64,000 nucleotides of DNA. Source: Polyodon spathula (lineage: Eukaryota; Chordata; Actinopteri; Acipenseriformes; Polyodontidae). Each line of letters starts with the position of its first letter. The stretch's first letter is position 1. Shown in pieces: positions 57,263-64,000 of this stretch. The notes under the pieces were generated by a model. The model had not been told where the DNA came from, did no database searches, and worked only from the letters and a program-made list of their open reading frames with translations. The translations under genes and the position numbers were made by a program. The stretch spans positions 26,115,975-26,179,974 of the forward strand of contig NC_054547.1 in assembly GCF_017654505.1 (NCBI RefSeq). Reading direction: 5' to 3'.

Positions 57263-57756
57263 TGTAAGGACCCAGACAATTACTTTGTTGCATGACTTGT
57301 TGTCTGTTCAGTTTGTATTGTCTGTCTTATTTTACATGTATTGTAAGGGGAAAGAGTCATGCCGTCACTTAGCATGGGAAGGGGGAGTGAGTGAATGAAC
57401 GGGGAGAATGTGTGGTGCTGTTTTCGGCGGTTGCAGAGCATGGATGTGATTGGTTGATAAGCCGGACAGTGGCGGGAAACAAGAGGAGGTTATATAAGGG
57501 GGTTCATGATCCTGGGGACTCGAGACAGTCAAGCGCTGAACTTGAATGAGAAACTGGGTGCAATTGAGCGAGCGTGTGAGCTGTGAATGGTTAGAATATC
57601 CAGTGAAAGTGCCAAGACTAAAATGTAGGGTTATTATTTTGGTGCTGTGAATTCTGGCCCCTGACAAGAATTCTCTGTTGTTTCAAATAAAACAAACATT
57701 TTGAAAATTCAACCCTATCTCCCTGACTACTGCTTCCAAAACATGCAAATGTTACA
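57263..57756 (+). mobile_element. solo LTR (494 bp) with 4-bp target duplication
   Basis: It begins TGTAAGGACCCAGAC and ends AAATGTTACA, with TGTAA/TTACA as short inverted ends, flanked by ATAT at 57259-57262 and 57757-57760. GGTTATATAAGG (about 57488) is a TATA box and CAAATAAAACAAAC (about 57682) a polyadenylation signal about 70 bp from the end. No internal region is adjacent, so it is a solo LTR. It differs in sequence from the one at 31024. Confidence 0.82.
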
Positions 57757-57794
57757 ATATGCTAAATGAACAGATCAAGCTTATTATGATAGCG

Positions 57795-58211
57795 ATGTTA
57801 ATTGCTTAAGCAATTCTGAACACCTAGATAAAAAGGTCTTCAGCTTTATGGCAATAACACATTTTCTGCCTAAGGTCTTCAGATAAGTCTTTACTTTTTC
57901 TCATATTGACTTATTGGTAATGACAGAAATCATCCTATGCCCAACCCTTTTATACTCTCTAAGAATGTTCACCTACAATACAATCTAGGTTCTGCATTAT
58001 CATATTGAAATTTCTAGCAGCTTGTTGACAATACTATCATCACATCAAATGGTATGAATACTCAAGTTAGCATTAGAATTTTGCAAAACAATTGCTGAAA
58101 TAAATAATTGTAGACATCTATTTCCTGTAACTTTTGTTCGCCATCCACAAAAGCAAAACTTCTGTTACAGTTTCTGTAAATTTCCATTGGGTTATGTAAA
58201 CTTTTGACACA
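57795..58211 (-). mobile_element. Sleeping-Beauty-like Tc1 transposon, 5' end only
   Basis: On the minus strand the 5' terminal repeat reads GTCAAAAGTTTACATAACCC, next to a (CA/TA) tract at 58209-58228, followed by the untranslated leader and the first codons of transposase: MRKSKDLSEDLRQKMCYCHK (ATG at revcomp 57902-57904). That fits the N-terminus of SB/Tc1 transposases (SKELSxDLRxKIVxxHK). Homology ends near 57795, at AATTGCTTAAGCAATT. It is a third Tc1 family in the window. Confidence 0.65.
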
Positions 58212-58227
58212 CACACATATATATATA

Positions 58228-58300
58228 AGACAGGATTTGATCCCTAACTTGTCATACTTTCACTCCAACTACATAACCACTATGCTACACAGATTCACAT
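58228..58300 (-). mobile_element. tRNA-derived SINE head remnant
   Basis: The minus strand has TAGCATAGTGGTTA (revcomp of 58274-58287) as an A box and GGATCAAATCCTG (revcomp of 58231-58243) as a B box, with tRNA-like spacing of about 30 bp. No full tRNA fold is claimed and no body is recognised. Confidence 0.45.
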
Positions 58301-59463
58301 CTTAAACCACCAGACTAGGCTACTATTTACAAATTGTCGATCTTGGCTGGACATCCCACAGAAATCTTCACATTCACACTAACATTCCCACCAACTAAGG
58401 CGGCAAACTATTGTGGACTGCTTTACCCCACAACACAACAACCTCTAGGGCTCTAGGGTTGGCATTTATCCTGTCAAATAGGCTTTGATAAAGTAGAAGC
58501 TGCCGGTTGCCTAGCAACAAATCGACCTCTTCTTCAATGAATTGTGTTTGTTTGTACGTAAAATAAAACAATGCTGGCATCTAAAGCTTATAGTAGGGAT
58601 AAGTTTGGTTCCAATCTAGTAAAGGTCCTGGAAAAGGGTGAGAACCTCTGGTACAGTATTACCTCAGTTATTTTTAATTGCTAAATGTTCTCACAGCCAT
58701 CTTTCTTTCACTTTATGAATAAGTCATAGATATGCAACCAAACTATCAAAAAACAAAACATTTTATTTTACAATTAAACATAAATATCTAAATAAATAAA
58801 TGTATAACATATTCAGCACCTTCACACCGATGGAAAACAACCTTTATGAAATACAATTTAAATGACATTTTTATTACAGCTTAACATATTGGCATATTTT
58901 CAATGCTGTTAACCTTACGTGATAATTGGTTTCCTAAAATAACAGGTGCAATAGCAATCAAGATGCAATCCCTCTCCATCCTTTGAGCCATGTGAAATAC
59001 GGATTACCCCTGTTGGAGCAGCAGTATTTGCATTCCTTCATACTTTAAGCTTGTGCATTCTTGTTCCCTGGAACCCTTTGTTGGTTGTAAGTATATTTTC
59101 ATGGATAGTCTGTCCCTATGTAGTTTGAGTTCATATGCAATGTGCTTCTAAGCAAACTGACATAAAAAGTCTGTTTTAAAGAGGCCAATTCTGAGTGGAA
59201 TAAAATAATGCTAAACACACTACTACTAATGTGTTACAATAATTGTACTGCTCCTCCTGCAACTAAACTAATTATATAGTGTATCAATGTTTTATTCTTC
59301 GAGAGAAATGCGTTTGTCTTCACTTGCTTGCTAATAACATAGTATCTATTTATTTCAAAGTGGGGAGTAAAATACTACATTACTTTAAGTTAAAAAGAAT
59401 ATACAGGCTATTATGTAAATGGATATACCCAAGCAATTTTAATAGCTATTAAAAAGCTTGTAG
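58301..59463. other. no recognised gene or transposon
   Basis: AT-rich unique-looking DNA. GGTGAGAACCTCTGG near 58637 resembles the inner end of some hAT termini but has no partner. Confidence 0.35.
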
Positions 59464-59820
59464 GTCCTCAAGTGGCTCACCTGGTAAAGCAGGGATGTGT
59501 GTTGTGCAGGATGAGTCAGGGAAATGCAGGTTTGAGTCTCCTCAGTTCCACTGGCTCTTGCACTCCTGCAGGTTAATGAGGTAAAACCATCTGGAGTTGT
59601 TTTTCCTCATCACACTACAGTGACACTACTGGCCGGGCTGGCTTGTGTCCTCCAAAGGCCTGTAACTGACTGATATCTTCTCTTGAGTTCCTGGGTGTAA
59701 AGAAGCAATTGGTTTGGTTGTGGGAACACTGACCTCCCGTTCTAATGAGCTGGGTGGGGAATCACTGAGGGAACATAATCGGACATTCAGTATTAGGGAT
59801 AAAATCAGATTTAGGCAGTT
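59464..59820 (+). mobile_element. tRNA-derived SINE
   Basis: The head has an A box TGGCTCACCTGG (59473-59484) and a B box GGTTTGAGTCTC (59529-59540). The body includes CTGGCCGGGCTGGCTTGTGTCC and GAGTTCCTGGGTGTAAAGAAG, and the tail GAGCTGGGTGGGGAATC...GGACATTC. The tail matches the remnant at 28800-28905. The copy looks nearly complete and ends where the Harbinger element begins. Confidence 0.75.
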
Positions 59821-60438
59821 TAAGGGCCAGACCAAATCAAACCCTCATCGCTCTTGCAAAAGAGTCTTTATGCGATAATATCGCTAGTTTTCATATCGCA
59901 TTTTCTTTATCCCAAAACCAAAACTAGCCATTTCCAAACCTCGAAATGGACGGATATCATTTGTTTGGGAAGCAAAATTAGGAAGGCACAAAACAGCAGC
60001 TGTCGACCAATCACAGCTTACGTTCCAGACCTTCCAAAAGAGGCGGAAACAGGAAGAACGCTACTAAAAAAAAAATCAAAGGTTAGAATCCAATTGTGAA
60101 ATGATTAATACACGTGCAAAACCCTGGGGTCCACTCCAATTTTCCATTTCAAATTCGGTTTTATAAGTAAATCCAATTCTAATACAACCTATTCCACACA
60201 GTTACAATTCCAATACAGCACAGGGTTAGTTTACTTTTAAAGTAGGAGTTTGAATAAAAAAATAAAACTGGAATTGACCCCAACCCTGCAAGCAACTGTG
60301 TTTTAACTGTAAATGGCTGCATTTCCAGTAAATCACTGAAACAATTTAATTATGCAAACATATAGCATATAGGGTGGTACACATCCTATATGCAAAGTGC
60401 TGTTATTGTACTTTATTCAGCTGATGCTAATGTAGATT

Positions 60439-60897
60439 GCACCTCAAAAGAAAACTCAGGTCCTGTTCAGCAGAGAGGATGAAGAAATCATCATAGCAGA
60501 GTTAGTGGAGACATGGGAACAGCTCTTCAGTGTGTGGAGCCTCTCTCTCGATCGAGGTGCCAAGGCCCGTATATGGCAAGACATAGCAACGAGAGTCTCA
60601 GTATCCTTGAGTGGTGCAAGAGATGGCGATGACATCTGCAAAAAATTGACACATATCAAACAGAGCTTAAGAACCAAAGTGGCTGCCCAGCGGACACCCA
60701 CCACACTGGAACTCACCCCCCCTGGAACAACGTTTGCTGTCCCTGATGGGTCACGAATGTGTGGAGGGTGTCGATGCTCCTGTTGTTGGCTTTGGCGAGT
60801 ATATAGAGGTGATTTGCAAATGTACTCATCACAACATGAGGATTTGATTTCAGTCTACACACACACAAATACAAACAACCTATGTTCTGGGGAGTAA
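60439..60897 (+). pseudogene. Myb/SANT-like protein of Harbinger, start codon lost
   Basis: The frame opens after a stop at 60433 with ATT GCA CCT, where the family would start ATG; no other early Met is in frame. It reads APQKKTQVLFSREDEEIIIA, then W.QLF, ARIWQDIATRVSVSLSG, DDICKKLTHIKQSLRTKVAA, which fits the three-helix Myb/SANT-like DNA-binding domain (residues about 8-85) that binds Harbinger ends and imports the transposase to the nucleus. After PPGTTFAVPDG the C-terminus is Cys-rich and unlike the family, suggesting loss of the proper frame. A stop follows at 60895-60897. Host MSANTD-type genes share the domain, but the position inside the TIRs argues for a transposon gene. Confidence 0.6.
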
Positions 60898-61036
60898 CTA
60901 TTCATGAGTATGCTGAGTGAAACGTGCATGCATTCCATACACAAAGCAGTGAATTACAATTACGATTTTTATTTCTTTTCTTCAACACAAATGTAGTTGC
61001 ACTCACAGAACATTAACATTAAACTGTTTGGTCTGT

Positions 61037-61283
61037 CATAGGGCCAGAGCCACTTCTGGAGGACAGTGGTTGAGTGCATACTGAGATATTGGAGGAGGTC
61101 GAAGCACATCACACAAGTATTCTGTAGTGTTACGATCGAACCAAAAACGATCAACCAGGAGGTGATCAGGGACTTGTGTTCGGTCCTGATGGGGTCTGAA
61201 GGTGTAGGGCGTGGGACGCTGGCGCTAATGGCATTGTCTTTTCTTCTTTCAAAACGTATCACAAGTGCCTTGATGTCAGCCAT
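61037..61283 (-). pseudogene. Harbinger transposase N-terminal stub
   Basis: From an ATG at 61281-61283 one frame is open (MADIKALVIRFERRKDNA). After a frameshift near 61195 the family-like segment is FRPHQDRTQVPDHLLVDRF, then WFDRNTTEYLCDVLRP, matching the LxxRYRFxRxTIxxLCDxLRP region before the DDE domain of HARBI1-like nucleases. A TGA at revcomp 61037-61039 ends it. The DDE core is absent, so the remainder was deleted between here and the Myb gene. Confidence 0.55.
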
Positions 61284-62159
61284 TGTTAGGGAAGAAGGTT
61301 GGTGGGTAGCTTTCATATAATTCTACTGATAATCACAATTGAGTTGGTGTAGGTGCGTAACCTTTACATTAAATACTGGTATGCTTGTGAGTCTTTACGT
61401 GTAAATGTGTTAATGACATACATCTTTCAATCTGCAACAGAAACAGAGCGAGTTGTGCTATGGCTTGACAGTGAGTAGTAGCCTAGCCTACATGCCCCTG
61501 GACTAAGAAATAAAAGAAAATATACCTGAACCGCTTTACCATCACTGAAAGAGACATTGCTCCATGCAAAGCTATCTGTGAGTAGAAAAGAGTTTATTGT
61601 TTGTATGTATTAAAGAAATAATACGTATTGCTTTATTAACATTTAAATCAAACTGGTGCAAAAGCAAAAAGTAGTACAGAAATATCGTTTAAGAGGGCAA
61701 CAAACACAACATATATTATGATAATAGGCATAATACATATAGTAATATTTAATACTGTAAATTATTAATTTAAAATTTTTCAGTGTTGTGTGCAGGTGTT
61801 CAATGTGAGGTCAGTGGAGCATCTTGTTTTTTTTTTTTTTTTTTTTTTTTTCAAATATCAGGATAGTTATTAGTGTTATTTTTTTACCATTTGTTTAATA
61901 CGCGATAGTTTTGACAACTTCGAAATTGACTATAAAATCCGGTCCTGTGAAAGTCTTGATGTGGTTTATAATTGGAATTGAGTAGATTTGGTCAGGTGAT
62001 AGCAAACCACTCCTTCTCAACCCACGTGTAGTCAACAAGCGATAGCTGCTTGTTTTGGCTCAGCGAGATTTCGCTTGGAATTTTTCTTGTGTTTTATTAT
62101 CACGAATGCTTTCGCGTCCTCATTCGCTAACTGCTAACTTTGATTTGGTCTGACCCTAA

Positions 62160-62800
62160 ATTAAAAAATTAAATTCAATTTAAAAAAGATATGTTTGCAT
62201 TGCATGTGTTGTGCAAGCAAAACCATGGCTTTTAATTTTATGAGAAAAAGAACATGAAAATATGCATATTATCAAGATTTTTTTTTTCTTCCAAAAGACC
62301 AACTTTCTCCAGATATGGAACTTTGCTTTAAAGTTATGCCATTAAGTGATGGAAACATTTGGCCATTTTAAATGCCCAGAAATATGAACGCTGTTCTCTG
62401 GGGATCTGTGATTGCCAGTTTTGCTTATTGTATTTGTCACGGATATTGTATTGTATAGCAATATAGGCTACATGCTAGGCTGAACTTGATAGCTCACTTC
62501 TGTCCCATTTCCTAGAGATTGCTTTGCTTCCCTCCAGAAGCAAATGTTATCCAATTATTCTTAGTATTATTGCAGGGGGAGGAGGGTATTAATGATTGGA
62601 AACAAGTGAGTGTAGATGTCAGTCTACAGTACGTCAAGTAATATTGTCTGACTAGTATAGAGCAATGGCCTTCATGGTTAGATATAAACCAAGAAGGGCA
62701 AATGGATACGCTTTAACATGGTTCTACTGAGCAGTCCATTTCCTATTGCTTCTGACTGTACTTGTAAATGGTAGCCTATTCTAAAGGAAGGGGTGTTTCT
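62160..62800. other. no recognised gene or transposon
   Basis: AT-rich sequence with a small poly(T) near 62279. Nothing is supported. Confidence 0.35.
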
Positions 62801-62809
62801 CATTTTATA

Positions 62810-64000
62810 CGTCATTATTTCAGTAGTACCAAATGGAGAAATGTCAAGGGTTTAAGACTTCTTTTGGAGTGGATCAATACAGAGCTTTCAGGATTGACAA
62901 ATGAAATGAAAAATGACTGTTTCCTAACTCAACTTGTCAATGCACCGACTAGAGGGGAGGCATGCCTTGATTTAGTCTTTTCAAATAACGAAGACAGAGT
63001 AACTAAAAGGTCCAAATGTCAGAGAACCATTAGCAAACTCAGACCACAACATGGTCTGATTTGGAGTGCTTTTTAAAACCCAAAAAGTAATGACTAAAGC
63101 TAAGATTTACAATTTTAGAAAGCCAAACAGTATGAAACAGACTAACAGAAGTAGACTGGAGTAAAATAGAGAAAACATCAACAGAAAAAGGATGGGTTTT
63201 TTTTTTTTTTTTATTTAGTACTAGAGGCGCAAAACAATTACATCCCAAAAGTAGGCAAATCGAAATCTAAAACAAAATGGTTTAACAGATCAATTAAAAG
63301 AGAATATTCAGAGAAAAGACACTTTACAGAGCATTTAAAAGGGACCAAGAACAAAGTATACAGAAAGAGTATTTGGGACTGCAAACACAAGTCAAAAAGA
63401 AAGTTAGAAAGGCCAAGAGAGAGATAGAAATCAACATTGCTAAGGGGGCTAAAACCAATTCCAACAGCAAGAGGAGGTGAAAGAGGAGGTTAAATATCTA
63501 AGATACAAATGGCAAAATCATAGACGAAGAGAAAAAAATAGCAAATATATTAAATGATTAATTGTCACAAGTTTTTACAAAGGAGGATACGGTCAACATT
63601 CCCCACATGTCGACCTGTTCTTATCCAGTTTTAAATAGCTTTAGCATAACAGAGGCAGAAGTGTTAAAGGGACTAGGAGCTCTTAAAATAAACAAATCCA
63701 CTGGGCTGGATGAGATCCTCCCAATAGACAAAGAAATAAACTAAGTTGTTTACAAACCGCTAACCAAGATAATGCAACAGTCTCTTGACACAGGAGTTGT
63801 ATTGGAGACTGGAGAATTGCAAACGTAGTACCAATCCACAAAAAGGGAAACAAAACCGAAACAGGCAACTACAGACCAAAAAGCCTGTCTTCTAGTATAT
63901 GTAAACTTATGGAAACTATAATAAGATCCAAAATGGAAAATTACCTATAGGGTGCAACATCGACAATGCATAATTGCAAAGCATATGATATGGTTTATTT
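62810..64000 (+). mobile_element. L2/CR1-like LINE, internal part, running off the window
   Basis: It covers the end of the AP endonuclease and the start of the reverse transcriptase. No 5' UTR is seen, and the left edge near 62810 is a truncation or junction. It probably belongs to the same broad LINE type as the tail at 3.8-5.2 kb. Confidence 0.8.
62815..64000 (+). pseudogene. L2-like ORF2 pseudogene (endonuclease end to RT start)
   Basis: The first block encodes NVKGLRLLLEWINTELSG, CFLTQLVNAPTRGEACLDLV and FSNNEDRV, the C-terminal part of the APE-type endonuclease domain. After stops and shifts, relics of the linker follow (KAKREIEINIAKGAK-like near 63410-63450; VFTKEDTVNIPHMST at 63570; ITEAEVLKGLGALKINKSTG at 63645). 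RT blocks follow: DWRIANVVPIHKKGNKTE and NYRPKSLSS, ICKLMETII near 63895-63925. A poly(T) insertion at 63197-63213 and many stops make it dead. The RT active site lies beyond the window. Confidence 0.8.

Larger units (their letters stand above)
59824..62156. mobile_element. PIF/Harbinger DNA transposon derivative (2333 bp)
   Basis: Ends GGGCCAGACCAAATCAAA and TTTGATTTGGTCTGACCC are inverted repeats flanked by TAA at 59821-59823 and 62157-62159, the 3-bp TWA duplication typical of PIF/Harbinger. Inside are a plus-strand Myb/SANT-like ORF and, convergent to it, a minus-strand stub of the HARBI1-like transposase N-terminus. These are the two genes of autonomous Harbingers. Most of the transposase, including its DDE core, is missing, so this copy could move only with help from another element. 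A poly(T) tract is at 61827-61851. Confidence 0.82.

Noticed and set aside
58228..58300. Possible tRNA gene
   Set aside because: A and B boxes are present, but I could not see a full cloverleaf; a SINE head is the better reading.

Overview
The window looks like intergenic DNA from a ray-finned fish nuclear genome. It is AT-rich, has long (AT)n tracts, several Tc1/mariner families, hAT, PIF/Harbinger and piggyBac relics, a DIRS-type tyrosine-recombinase retrotransposon, L2/CR1-like and REL-endonuclease LINEs, tRNA-derived SINEs and many LTR remnants. The L2-like 3' tail and SINE styles remind me of non-teleost ray-finned fish such as sturgeon, paddlefish or gar, but that is inference from memory. 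I recognise no host protein-coding gene, rRNA or intact tRNA. Nearly all open frames of 60-180 codons are chance or pieces of decayed transposons.

Layout. 0.26-2.3 kb: Tcb1-like transposase relic (minus) abutting a REL-type LINE 3' end. 3.8-5.24 kb: L2/CR1-like LINE tail split by a ~1 kb hAT-like element. 8.9-9.9 kb: ~455-bp tandem repeat. 11.7-12.1 kb: LTR. 12.7-13.15 kb: two MITE pieces between AT tracts. 13.15-14.47 kb: pol-less LTR retrotransposon whose 3' LTR is cut off by a Tc1 copy (to 15.74 kb). 17.0-17.7 kb: poly(A) retroposon and an exon-like island. 19.0-20.3 kb: three SINE-like copies. 22.49-24.03 kb: full-length decayed Tc1. 27.4, 28.4 and 31.0 kb: LTR, palindromic MITE, solo LTR. 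32.5-37.1 kb: MITE, LTRs and a SINE. 38.3-39.7 kb: foldback element and half of a Tc1. 43.2-45 kb: piggyBac C-terminus and LTR-like DNA. 46.8-48.3 kb: another Tc1. 52.8-56.7 kb: DIRS element. 57.3-58.3 kb: solo LTR, Sleeping-Beauty-like Tc1 N-terminus and SINE head. 59.46-62.16 kb: SINE followed by a Harbinger element with a Myb-like gene and a transposase stub. 62.8-64.0 kb: L2-like LINE pol running off the window.

The elements do not form a host pathway; the window records many independent insertions. The best-supported structural calls are those with target-site duplications: solo LTRs at 31024-31732 (AATGA) and 57263-57756 (ATAT), Harbinger at 59824-62156 (TAA), hAT-like at 3911-4898 (imperfect 8 bp), MITE at 28439-28779 (8 bp, 7 identical) and MITE at 32556-32734 (ATT). 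The most unusual signal is a family of three diverged LTRs (about 11.7, 27.4 and 32.7 kb), each with a long hairpin at the promoter-proximal end whose stem sequence differs between copies while pairing is kept. Regions without recognisable elements may hold conserved non-coding sequence, which cannot be decided here.
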